From Vibrio nereis NBRC 15637 (lineage in GTDB: Bacteria > Pseudomonadota > Gammaproteobacteria > Enterobacterales > Vibrionaceae), in the NCBI RefSeq assembly GCF_001591105.1, contig NZ_BCUD01000004.1:186001-250000 (forward strand): a stretch of DNA of 64,000 nt, written 5' to 3'. Every line of letters begins with the position of its first letter. Within the stretch, counting starts at the first letter, position 1. Position numbers and translations under genes: made by a program. The notes below the pieces were generated by a model. That model had not been told where the DNA came from. It worked only from the letters and a program-made list of their open reading frames with translations, and did no database searches. Positions 56,770-64,000 of this stretch are shown here, piece by piece.

Positions 56770-57843
56770 ATGAACTTCAAGAAAGTTGCAATCGCATCGG
56801 CAATGACACTCGCTATGACAGGTATGTCGCTCAGTGCTCATGCAGCAGACAAAAAAGTTCTGCTGAAGACACCGATTGCATTTGGTAGTCACCTGCCAGC
56901 ACTTGGTACACCGATTCAGTGGTATGCAGACCACATCACCACGACCTCTGGCGGAACGATCAAAATGAAGATTTACGAGCCAGGTAAGTTGGTTAACCCT
57001 GCCGAGATTCTTGATGCGGTATCCACTGGTAAAGTGAACTCAGGCTACGCCACAGCGGGTTACTGGCAAGGAAAACTACCAGCTTCGGCTCTCTTTTCTG
57101 CGGTTCCTTTTGGCCCAGAGGCTGGTGAATACATGGCATGGCTTTATTTCGGTAACGGTTTAAAACTTTATCAAGAAATGTACGACCAAGGCGGCTACAA
57201 CGTAAAAGTCCTACCGTGTGCAATCATTTCACCAGAAACCTCAGGCTGGTTTAAAAAGCCAATCGAAAAGCCAGAAGATCTTAAGGGACTCAACATGCGT
57301 TTCTTCGGTCTTGGTGCCTCTGTGATGGAAAAACTTGGCGTAGGTACAGTGCAACTGCCGGGGGGTGAAATATTTGGCGCACTTGAGAAAGGCGCTATTG
57401 ACGCGTCTGAGTTCTCTCAACCCGCCATCGACCAACGTTTAGGCTTCCACAAAGTGGCTAAGTACAACTACTTCCCTGGCTGGCACCAACAATCAACTGT
57501 GTTTGAATTGCTGATCAATAAAGACACTTGGAACAAGATGAGTGATACGCAGCAATCCGCGGTGGAAACAACCTGTATGGCGACGATGACTTACTCGATC
57601 GCTGAAGGTGAAGCAATGCAGTACTCCGCGATGGAAAAAGCCAAAGAAAACGGCGTGGAAATTCGTTACTGGAACGAAGAAATGCTCAACCTATTCGAAA
57701 CGACTTGGTTAGAAGTGGTGGATGAGAAAAAAGCCGCAGACCCATTCTTCGACAAAGTATGGCAAGACCTATCTGAGTTCCGTAAAGGTTACGCATTGTG
57801 GCAAGCAAATGGTTTCTTACCTCGCGCAACACAAACTCAATAA
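56770..57843 (+). CDS. TRAP transporter periplasmic solute-binding protein (DctP/TakP type)
   Basis: This 357-residue protein binds a carboxylate in the periplasm and hands it to the DctQM permease. The signal peptide ends in SAHA before ADKKV. The binding region has RFFGLGASVMEKLGVGTVQLPGG, then LEKGAIDASEF and YNYFPGWHQQ. These resemble TakP, which binds 2-oxo acids, more than C4-dicarboxylate DctP. The frame extends 13 codons upstream, but the ATG chosen has a GGAGAAGG site. First gene of dctPQM, divergent from a Cache kinase. Confidence 0.92.
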   Translation: MNFKKVAIASAMTLAMTGMSLSAHAADKKVLLKTPIAFGSHLPALGTPIQWYADHITTTSGGTIKMKIYEPGKLVNPAEILDAVSTGKVNSGYATAGYWQGKLPASALFSAVPFGPEAGEYMAWLYFGNGLKLYQEMYDQGGYNVKVLPCAIISPETSGWFKKPIEKPEDLKGLNMRFFGLGASVMEKLGVGTVQLPGGEIFGALEKGAIDASEFSQPAIDQRLGFHKVAKYNYFPGWHQQSTVFELLINKDTWNKMSDTQQSAVETTCMATMTYSIAEGEAMQYSAMEKAKENGVEIRYWNEEMLNLFETTWLEVVDEKKAADPFFDKVWQDLSEFRKGYALWQANGFLPRATQTQ

Positions 57844-57905
57844 CCCCCTGTGAATTGGACCTGTGGCCAGCCTAAGCGCTGGTCATGGGTTATAAGGAGT
57901 GACCA

Positions 57906-58448
57906 ATGAGCAAGGTACTCGTCTCTACCCCTACCGTCCCACTCTACGATCACATAGAGAGGTTCGTTACCTCAGTCAGCAAGTTCTTCGCTTGGACCAA
58001 TGTTCTGCTGATTGGCGTCATTATTTTACAAGTTGTGCTACGCAAGGTGTTTTCCAACGGCCAAATTGCACTAGAAGAGCTGCAATGGCACCTGTATGCG
58101 ACTGCGGTTATGTTCGGCACCGCTTACGCACAAGTCACCAACTTGCACGTGCGTGTTGATTTGTTCTACCACAAGTTTTCTGAGCGCACTAAAGCCGTCG
58201 TTGATTTGTTTGGCTTACTGCTGCTTGCTATGCCTTTTGTGGTGGTGGTGATTCTGCATTCTTATGACTTCGCCTACGAATCTTGGCGTGTGAATGAGAG
58301 TTCAGCCTCGCCGTCTGGCTTGCCATTCCGTTGGCTAATTAAGAGCGTGATCCCGTTAAGTTTCGCCCTCTTGCTACTGTCAATGCTGGCTAGAGTGTTA
58401 CGTACATTGGAAGTTATTTTCAAAGGAGCGAATCATGGAACCAAATGA
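57906..58448 (+). CDS. TRAP transporter small membrane subunit (DctQ type)
   Basis: A 180-residue protein with four hydrophobic segments, the small integral subunit of the TRAP permease. It follows dctP by 62 bp and starts after AAGGAGTGACC. Its end overlaps dctM by 14 bp, coupling their translation. Confidence 0.9.
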   Translation: MSKVLVSTPTVPLYDHIERFVTSVSKFFAWTNVLLIGVIILQVVLRKVFSNGQIALEELQWHLYATAVMFGTAYAQVTNLHVRVDLFYHKFSERTKAVVDLFGLLLLAMPFVVVVILHSYDFAYESWRVNESSASPSGLPFRWLIKSVIPLSFALLLLSMLARVLRTLEVIFKGANHGTK

Positions 58449-59820
58449 GTGGATTGTCATCGCCATGTTTGGCTCGTTTATCCTACTGCTGTTTACCGGC
58501 ATTCCTGTGGCCTACGTACTTGGCGGGATTGGCGTGGTATTTGGCGCAGTCGGTTACTTTGCCGATTTGTATCTGGATACTTTTACCGGGCTTGATTACA
58601 CCAGTATGGGTCTGGTCGTAAACCGCATCTACAAAATCATGGATAACTGGATTTTGGTCGCGCTGCCGATGTTTATCTTTATGGGCAACATGCTCGATAA
58701 ATCTGGTATTGCCGAAAAACTGATGTCTTCGATGCAGGCACTGTTTGGTAAAGTCCACGGCGGTCTCGCGATTACCGTCATGGCGATCGGTATTATTCTC
58801 GCCGCATCGACTGGCATTATCGGCGCGTCCGTCGTGTTGCTCACCGTGATGTCATTGCCGAGTATGATGCGTCAGGGCTACCACTTACCGCTGGCGCTGG
58901 GCACCGTCGCATCTGCGGGTACGTTAGGAATCTTGTTACCCCCGTCTATCATGCTAGTAATCATGGCTGACCAGCTTGGGCTTTCGGTTGGTGATCTGTT
59001 TATGGGGGCGATCATGCCAGGCTTGTTGCTCGGTGCTCTTTACATCACCTACATATTAGTTGTCGGTAAGATGTCTCCAAGCAAAGCACCCATACCTGAA
59101 GATGTTCAGCCTGTTGAGTGGGGTTTGATCTTTCAAGTATTTAAAGACATTACGCCAACAGTGATACTTATCTTCGTGGTGCTGGGTTCTATCTTCGCGG
59201 GCGTTGCGACACCGACAGAAGCGTCTGGCATCGGCGCGATGGGAGCGACTTTACTGGCTGCGTACAACAGAAGACTCAACTTCAAAGTAATTAAGGAAGT
59301 GGCGATGGCCTCATACGGCACCACCGCCTACATCTTTATGATATTCCTTGGTGCATCCTGTTTTGCTTTGGTATTGCGCGAACTGGGTGGTGATGAGCTG
59401 ATTGAGTCGTTCCTAAGTGGGCTACCGTTTGGACCTTACGGCATCATCGCGTTTATTCTGATGATCGTGTTCTTCCTCGGCTTCTTCTTGGATTGGATAG
59501 AGATTACCTTGATTGCCCTACCCTTGTTAGCACCTGTTATCTCAAGTTTAGGCATCGAGTTAGACGGTCACGGCGTGGTAGATAACCCAAGCCTAGTGTG
59601 GTTCGTGATGCTGGTTGCCATGGCACTGCAAACCAGTTTCTTAACGCCGCCAGTCGGTTTTGCACTGTTTTATCTAAAAGGGGTATGTCCAGAAGGTGTC
59701 GCATTGAAAGACATTTACCGCGGTGTTATCCCATTCATTTTGATTCAGCTTATCGCGCTAGTTTGCTTAGTCGCTTGGCCACAGTTGGTACTCTGGTTCC
59801 CTAGCGTCGCGTACGGCTAG
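58435..59820 (+). CDS. TRAP transporter large permease subunit (DctM type)
   Basis: A 461-residue permease with about 12 segments of the DctM family, working by sodium-driven elevator motion. GIPVAYVLGGIGVVFGAVG near the start, GILLPPSIMLVIMADQ and PTEASGIGAMGA in the middle are conserved. It completes the dctPQM operon and is followed by a terminator. Confidence 0.93.
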   Translation: MEPNEWIVIAMFGSFILLLFTGIPVAYVLGGIGVVFGAVGYFADLYLDTFTGLDYTSMGLVVNRIYKIMDNWILVALPMFIFMGNMLDKSGIAEKLMSSMQALFGKVHGGLAITVMAIGIILAASTGIIGASVVLLTVMSLPSMMRQGYHLPLALGTVASAGTLGILLPPSIMLVIMADQLGLSVGDLFMGAIMPGLLLGALYITYILVVGKMSPSKAPIPEDVQPVEWGLIFQVFKDITPTVILIFVVLGSIFAGVATPTEASGIGAMGATLLAAYNRRLNFKVIKEVAMASYGTTAYIFMIFLGASCFALVLRELGGDELIESFLSGLPFGPYGIIAFILMIVFFLGFFLDWIEITLIALPLLAPVISSLGIELDGHGVVDNPSLVWFVMLVAMALQTSFLTPPVGFALFYLKGVCPEGVALKDIYRGVIPFILIQLIALVCLVAWPQLVLWFPSVAYG

Positions 59821-59848
59821 TTTGAATCCAGTCTATCGACATAAACTT

Positions 59849-59880
59849 AAGGCGAGCTGTTATGGCTCGTCTTTTCTTTT
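59849..59880 (+). terminator. Rho-independent terminator after dctM
   Basis: GGCGAGC and GCTCGTC form a 7-bp stem with one G-U pair around a 7-nt loop, followed by TTTTCTTTT. Confidence 0.75.
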
Positions 59881-59948
59881 GTCTGTACTTTCGTCCCTCA
59901 CTCTTTGTAAGCCCTTAGACTTAAACAAATTTCAATTATTTTGCTTTC

Positions 59949-59965
59949 CTTAAGTGTTTCTTAAG
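59949..59965. promoter_or_regulatory. PmrA-box-like repeat upstream of the hemolysin-type operon
   Basis: CTTAAG-TGTTT-CTTAAG matches the CTTAAG-N5-CTTAAG direct repeat known for PmrA/BasR and related OmpR-family regulators such as CarR/VprA. A third CTTAAT lies at 59974. The box ends 46 bp before the first gene. The binding protein is inferred. Confidence 0.5.
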
Positions 59966-60011
59966 TTTCGTCCCTTAATTTGTCATTACGAACTGAGTAA
60001 AGGGGCATCCG

Positions 60012-60623
60012 ATGAAACATCCAATAACAACACCCGAGATTAAACTGGAAATCGTTGCACCAAACCATCCTTTGTGGCCAAAGGTGACTCAGCAGCTTTG
60101 CACCCGTTATGAACAAGCGTTCGATGCAAAGCTGGCTACATTTATGCCTGAATTTATGGCCCTTACGATTGATGGCGAAATCAAGTCTCTGTGTGGTTTT
60201 CGAAGCGCGGAGAACGAGGCGCTGTTTCTTGAGCAGTACTTAGATGACAAAGCAGAAGTGCTTCTCAGACAGCATTTTGACACCGAGATCCCCCGCAGCA
60301 GCGTGATTGAGTTTGGTCAGCTTGCTTCTTTCGCTCATGGTAATTCACCCATTCATTTCTTCTTGATGGCGGAAAAGTTGGTCGAGCAAGGTTACGAGTG
60401 GTGCATTTTTACCGCGACCGACCCCTTACATGCTTTGATGAAAAGGCTCGGTTTAACCCCCATTGTTATCGCCGAGGCAAGTCCCGAGCGCGTACCAGAA
60501 GCAGAGAAAATCTGGGGAACTTACTACCAACATAAACCACGAGTATTGGCCGGTAACTTGATTCAGGGATACCAACATTTGCTGCACCTTTTTCACGAAA
60601 CCAACACAAAAGTGAGAGGATAG
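60012..60623 (+). CDS. Thermostable-hemolysin-family protein (GNAT-like fold)
   Basis: A 203-residue soluble protein of the T_hemolysin family, named after delta-VPH of V. parahaemolyticus. There is no signal peptide. The family is related in fold to GNAT acyltransferases and acyl-homoserine-lactone synthases, and blocks such as SSVIEFGQLASF and GYEWCIFTATDPLHALMKRLGL fit this. A true pore-forming role is doubtful. An acyl-transfer role fits the operon better: an acyl ligase starts 1 bp after its stop. AAAGGGG precedes its start. Confidence 0.82.
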   Translation: MKHPITTPEIKLEIVAPNHPLWPKVTQQLCTRYEQAFDAKLATFMPEFMALTIDGEIKSLCGFRSAENEALFLEQYLDDKAEVLLRQHFDTEIPRSSVIEFGQLASFAHGNSPIHFFLMAEKLVEQGYEWCIFTATDPLHALMKRLGLTPIVIAEASPERVPEAEKIWGTYYQHKPRVLAGNLIQGYQHLLHLFHETNTKVRG

Positions 60624-60624
60624 G

Positions 60625-62100
60625 ATGAACCGAATTCTCGAATCAATATATCGTCACGCGCAACAAACACCCGAGCACGAAGCATTACGTGGCTTTAACA
60701 GCCATCAAACCATTGTCGCACTCAGTTATGTCGAGTTAGTTGAACGCATCGAGCGTATCGCCGCACAACTGCAACAATTTGCAGTACAATGCATCGCGCT
60801 TCGTTCAGAAAACTGTGTTGATTGGGCGCTGGTTGATCTTGCCGCTATGAGAGCAGAAATCCCGATTGTTCCGATCCCGACTTTTTTCTCTAACCAACAA
60901 GTTGAGCATATCCTAACCGAGGCTGGCGCAGACGTGCTGATTGGTGATTGGCCAGATATGTTTGAGTTTGACGATCACATCAGTCTTGTCGAAACGCTGC
61001 CGGTTTATCGTCTTTATCCGACTGAATCCGTTTCTCGCCTGCCTGGCACAATCAAGATTACCTTTACATCAGGCTCTACTGGCAACCCGAAAGGCGTTTG
61101 CTTGAGTGAAGATAACCTCTTTGATGTTACTCACTCGCTGGCATCGGCACTCAATGTGGATGTATCGCGTCATCTGGTTTTATTGCCTTTGTCTACCTTG
61201 CTAGAAAACATTACCGGCATTTATGTGCCATTAATGCTTGGCGTAACCAGCTTTATTTTTCAGGGTGAACACGTGGGGTTAACAGGGTCAAGCCAGTTTA
61301 ATGCGCAGACCTTTGCCAGCGCACTTGCGACCTACCAACCTAACAGCTTGGTGCTAACCCCTGCGTTACTACTCGCGCTTATTCAGGTAGTGAAAGCCAG
61401 CCCTTCATTTGCTGAGCCGCTTAAATTTGTCGCCGTTGGCGGCGCAAGGGTCGCACCTGAAATTATGCAAGCGGCACACGCGCTGGGCATTCCGGCATAT
61501 GAAGGCTATGGGCTGTCTGAATGCGCGTCGGTTGTGGCTTTAAACACACCAAATAAAGTTAAGCACGGCAGCTGCGGCGCACCACTCAACCACATCGAAA
61601 TCAAAGTCGCTGATGATGGAGAGCTACTGGTTAAAGGCAATCAAGCACTAGGGTATTTAGGCCAACCTTTTGATCAAGAGTGGTTAGAAACGGGTGACTT
61701 AGTACACGTTGACGAGAACGGTTTTGTTCATATTCTTGGCCGTAAAAAGAATCAGATCATCACCAATTTTGGCCGCAATATCTCTCCGGAATGGATCGAG
61801 TCACAAGCACAAGTCTTTGCACCGGGTGTCAGGTTGCTGATTGTTGGCGAAGCTCAGGCCTTTCTCTCAGCCATCGTTGAGCCTTCTGAACACATCGTGG
61901 AGCAAATCCAACAACTTAACGCAACGTTACCGGATTACGCCTGCATTAAAATACTGATTATCACCACCAATTTAGACACTCTCGCCCATTGGTATACCGA
62001 AAACGGAAGGCCGAAACGAGATGTCATCGAATATTGGGCAAACCAGCTTATCTCCGGAAAACAGACTGGTACCGACCACCAATTGATTGAATTGCGTTAA
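60625..62100 (+). CDS. AMP-forming acyl/aryl ligase (acyl-CoA synthetase family)
   Basis: A 491-residue ANL-superfamily enzyme that activates a carboxylic acid as acyl-AMP. The phosphate loop is FTSGSTGNPKG (about 149-158), followed by GYGLSECASV, TGDL and the C-terminal catalytic lysine in NGRPKRDVIEYW. It is shorter than fatty acyl-CoA synthetases of about 560 residues, so the acyl acceptor may be CoA, a carrier protein or another group. There is 1 bp between the hemolysin-type gene and this one, so translation is likely coupled. Confidence 0.9.
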   Translation: MNRILESIYRHAQQTPEHEALRGFNSHQTIVALSYVELVERIERIAAQLQQFAVQCIALRSENCVDWALVDLAAMRAEIPIVPIPTFFSNQQVEHILTEAGADVLIGDWPDMFEFDDHISLVETLPVYRLYPTESVSRLPGTIKITFTSGSTGNPKGVCLSEDNLFDVTHSLASALNVDVSRHLVLLPLSTLLENITGIYVPLMLGVTSFIFQGEHVGLTGSSQFNAQTFASALATYQPNSLVLTPALLLALIQVVKASPSFAEPLKFVAVGGARVAPEIMQAAHALGIPAYEGYGLSECASVVALNTPNKVKHGSCGAPLNHIEIKVADDGELLVKGNQALGYLGQPFDQEWLETGDLVHVDENGFVHILGRKKNQIITNFGRNISPEWIESQAQVFAPGVRLLIVGEAQAFLSAIVEPSEHIVEQIQQLNATLPDYACIKILIITTNLDTLAHWYTENGRPKRDVIEYWANQLISGKQTGTDHQLIELR

Positions 62101-62129
62101 TACACCATTAAATTTTTAAGGAGTCAGTG

Positions 62130-62810
62130 ATGAGCTTTTTTAACACACTCAAAGAACAAACCCGAGAAGCACAGCAAAGCATGCTAAGTGCACCGATTTT
62201 TAAAGCTTGTGAACGCGGAGAAATAGACCTAGACACTTACATCGCCTTTTTGACCCAAGCTTTTCACCATGTGAAGCACACAGTACCGCTACTAATGGCG
62301 TGCGGTGGTCGCTTGGATGCCGAGCATGAGTGGGTACGCGAAGCATTGGCAGAATACATCGACGAAGAAAAAGGCCATCACGAATGGATTCTTAACGACA
62401 TTAACGCCTGTGGAGCAAACGCTGAGCTGGTTCGTCACAACCAAGGCGATGGACGCATTGGTGAGGCTATCGAGCTAATGGTAGCTTATCTTTACCACCA
62501 AATTGATCGCCAAAACCCTATGGCACTGTTTGGCATGGTTTGGGTGTTAGAAGGCACCAGCGTCGGTGTGGGTGGAGACATTGCGCAATTGGTTAAACAT
62601 AAGCTGAACCTACCCGACGACGCTTTGACTTATCTCACGTCTCACAGTGTGCTTGATCAAGACCATATTCAGTTTTTTGAATCCTTAATGGATAAAGTAA
62701 CGGACACCGATGATCAACAAGCCATCATCGACTCGGCCAATATTGTCTTCAAACTGTATGGTCAAATGCTGTTAAGCCTTTCTGAACCCCGTTTGTCCGA
62801 TGTGGCTTAG
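62130..62810 (+). CDS. Haem-oxygenase-like diiron oxidase/oxygenase (iron-containing redox enzyme)
   Basis: A 226-residue all-helical protein of the HDO superfamily (TenA-like; members include UndA and CADD). Candidate metal ligands are E80 and H83 in EEKGHH, E141 in VLEGTS, and H172, D176 and H179 in SHSVLDQDH. The spacing of the last three fits the HDO pattern. It would use O2 and iron to cut or oxidise an acyl or amino-acid substrate. The ATG has AAGGAG ahead; a GTG one codon earlier is possible. It lies between the ligase and the reductase. Confidence 0.85.
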   Translation: MSFFNTLKEQTREAQQSMLSAPIFKACERGEIDLDTYIAFLTQAFHHVKHTVPLLMACGGRLDAEHEWVREALAEYIDEEKGHHEWILNDINACGANAELVRHNQGDGRIGEAIELMVAYLYHQIDRQNPMALFGMVWVLEGTSVGVGGDIAQLVKHKLNLPDDALTYLTSHSVLDQDHIQFFESLMDKVTDTDDQQAIIDSANIVFKLYGQMLLSLSEPRLSDVA

Positions 62811-62818
62811 GAGGCAAT

Positions 62819-63625
62819 ATGCAACTAAAAGATAAATACGTACTGCTGACTGGCGCTTCAGGTGGCATCGGCCAAGCCATTGCACTCTCGCTAGCAAAAA
62901 AAGGCGCAAAGCTGTTATTGGTTGCTCGCCATGCCGATAGATTAAAGGCTCTGATCGACACGTTACCCAATCCAAGTGAGCATCAATATTTGTGTGCAGA
63001 CCTAACCACCCCAGAAGGGATGACGTTACTGCGTAACAAATCGATAGAATACTTACAGCACAACAATAAGTTCAGTGTGGTGATCAACAACGCGGGCACC
63101 AACCAATTTCGCTTTCTGGCGCAGCGCGACCAAGCCTCTATCCAACATGAGATAGAGCTTAACTTAACCACTCCAATTCTCGTCACACAGAGCGCACTCA
63201 CGTGGTTAGAACGCCCAGGAATCATACTCAATATCGGCTCAACCTTTGGCTCCATTGGTTATCCTGGTTACTCCACGTATTGTGCATCGAAAGCTGGCTT
63301 ACACCGTTTCAGCGAAGCGATGGACAGAGAGCTAGACGGCGCCGGAATCCGTGTGCTTTACCTTGCTCCGCGCGCCACCAACACCGAGTTAAACAGCCAA
63401 CTTGTGACACAAATGAACCAAACTCTCGGCAACCGTTGCGACAAACCACAAGTGGTGGCTAACCATGTCGTGAAAATGCTGACGAAAGAAATTTCAGCCA
63501 AATGGATCGGATGGCCAGAAAAGCTCTTTGCTCGAATTAACCAGTTGTTGCCCAACTTGGTCACTAACTCCATTCGTAAGCAACAAGAAACCATCCATAG
63601 ATTTATAAAACAAGCGGAAAAATAG
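62819..63625 (+). CDS. Short-chain dehydrogenase/reductase
   Basis: A 268-residue NAD(P)-dependent oxidoreductase with cofactor loop TGASGGIGQA, NNAG, and catalytic S in GSTFGS and Y in YSTYCASKAG. The sixty residues after the core, with GWPEKLFARINQLLPNLV, resemble the tail of lipid-modifying SDR proteins. It would reduce a ketone or aldehyde from the preceding steps. It is 8 bp after the diiron enzyme gene and has AGGAGG before its start. Confidence 0.9.
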   Translation: MQLKDKYVLLTGASGGIGQAIALSLAKKGAKLLLVARHADRLKALIDTLPNPSEHQYLCADLTTPEGMTLLRNKSIEYLQHNNKFSVVINNAGTNQFRFLAQRDQASIQHEIELNLTTPILVTQSALTWLERPGIILNIGSTFGSIGYPGYSTYCASKAGLHRFSEAMDRELDGAGIRVLYLAPRATNTELNSQLVTQMNQTLGNRCDKPQVVANHVVKMLTKEISAKWIGWPEKLFARINQLLPNLVTNSIRKQQETIHRFIKQAEK

Positions 63626-63636
63626 AGGTAACTGTG

Positions 63637-64000
63637 ATGAAAACCCTTTCAACCATGAGTCTCGCCATCGGTGCAATCATCGCCAGCAGCCAAGCATTCG
63701 CTGCGGTTCCTACACTAGAGAGCGTGCAAAAAGAGTGGGCAAACTGCCAATATCAAGTTCAAGACAGCGACGAAAAAGAAAGCTGTTTTGAAGTCACCAT
63801 TATGCACACATCGCAAGCTTTGCATGTTAGCCCAAACGACCCTGAGCTGACGGTATGGATGGCAATCAACAAAGCCTCTTTAGCGGGCGCAAAAGGCGGC
63901 TTAGGTGCCCTATCACTAGCAAAAGAATCCAAAGCATTGTTAGAAAAAGTGATTGATACAGCGCCCAAAACATTGGATGGCTCTGCCTATACCAGCTTGG
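63637..64000 (+). CDS. Exported TatT-like helical-repeat protein (cut by window edge)
   Basis: The first 121 codons of a periplasmic protein. A signal peptide (MKTLSTMSLAIGAIIASSQAFA) is followed by a helical part. The stretch WMAINKASLAGAKGGLGALSL leads to SKALLEKVIDTAPKTLDGSAYTSL, resembling the TPR-like TatT family of periplasmic proteins. The start follows GAGG. It closes or continues the hemolysin-type operon; its end and later genes are outside the window. Confidence 0.7.
   Translation, partial: MKTLSTMSLAIGAIIASSQAFAAVPTLESVQKEWANCQYQVQDSDEKESCFEVTIMHTSQALHVSPNDPELTVWMAINKASLAGAKGGLGALSLAKESKALLEKVIDTAPKTLDGSAYTSL

Noticed and set aside
1..64000. CRISPR arrays, tRNA or rRNA genes, insertion sequences, integron sites
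   Set aside because: No regular spaced repeats, no cloverleaf-like or ribosomal RNA sequence, and no transposase or integrase-like protein were seen by eye.

Overview
The window looks like an ordinary stretch of a Vibrio genome, probably the second chromosome of a Harveyi-clade species (V. parahaemolyticus / V. alginolyticus / V. campbellii type). This rests on protein resemblance judged by eye: a fructose PTS, a transaldolase-transketolase pair, torT/torS, a KtrAB-like potassium system, a TRAP transporter and a Vibrio thermostable-hemolysin-type gene. No search could be run. I see no rRNA, tRNA, CRISPR array, insertion sequence, integron or phage gene, and no frameshifted gene. Two genes are cut by the window edges: the fruK tail on the left and a periplasmic TatT-like protein on the right.

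Layout. 1-1955: end of the fructose PTS operon (fruK tail, fruA, terminator). 2.2-5.5 kb: a membrane diguanylate cyclase and glgC. 5.7-8.6 kb: a divergent yqhC/yqhD-like aldehyde-detoxification pair, then a YhhN-type lysoplasmalogenase. 8.6-13.6 kb: a GNAT enzyme, a TorS-like hybrid kinase, a divergent TorT-like binding protein and mgsA. 13.7-16.1 kb: a DMT exporter divergent from its probable MocR-type regulator. 16.3-20.6 kb: a small zinc-ribbon protein, two HAD phosphatases, an unknown protein, a CreA-like lipoprotein and gsk. 20.7-26.9 kb: a chemoreceptor and a two-gene RND efflux pump. 27.0-28.9 kb: a GNAT enzyme and an acyl desaturase whose promoter carries two FabR-like operators. 29.0-32.9 kb: a potassium cluster (ktrB- and ktrA-like genes plus a KdpE-like regulator and a KdpD-like kinase lacking the usual N-terminal half). 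33.1-35.8 kb: a GNAT enzyme, an RhlE-type helicase, acpH and an unlisted 40-residue acidic protein. 36.1-40.1 kb: tyrP, a periplasmic MsrAB fusion and dbpA. 40.2-45.4 kb: folE divergent from moeA-moeB, a small membrane protein, a sulfurtransferase and a tandem Usp protein.

45.4-49.9 kb: a SorC-family regulator divergent from talB and tkt, with a 31-bp dyad downstream of the predicted tal promoter. 50-51 kb: leuE and a DUF1840 gene. 51.1-59.8 kb: a carboxylate-metabolism block. It holds a FabG-like reductase, an acyl-CoA:carboxylate CoA-transferase, a LysR regulator overlapping a NarL-type response regulator overlapping a cache-domain kinase, and a divergent TRAP transporter (dctPQM). 60.0-64.0 kb: a tight operon of a thermostable-hemolysin/GNAT-fold protein, an AMP-forming acyl ligase, a haem-oxygenase-like diiron enzyme, a short-chain reductase and an exported TatT-like protein, preceded by a PmrA-type box.

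The last operon is the best candidate for an undescribed system. It has the parts of a small-molecule (probably acyl-derived) pathway: activation, oxidation, reduction and acyl transfer. Next in interest are the potassium cluster with its own sensor pair and palindromes, and the promoter architectures at the desaturase and tal-tkt.
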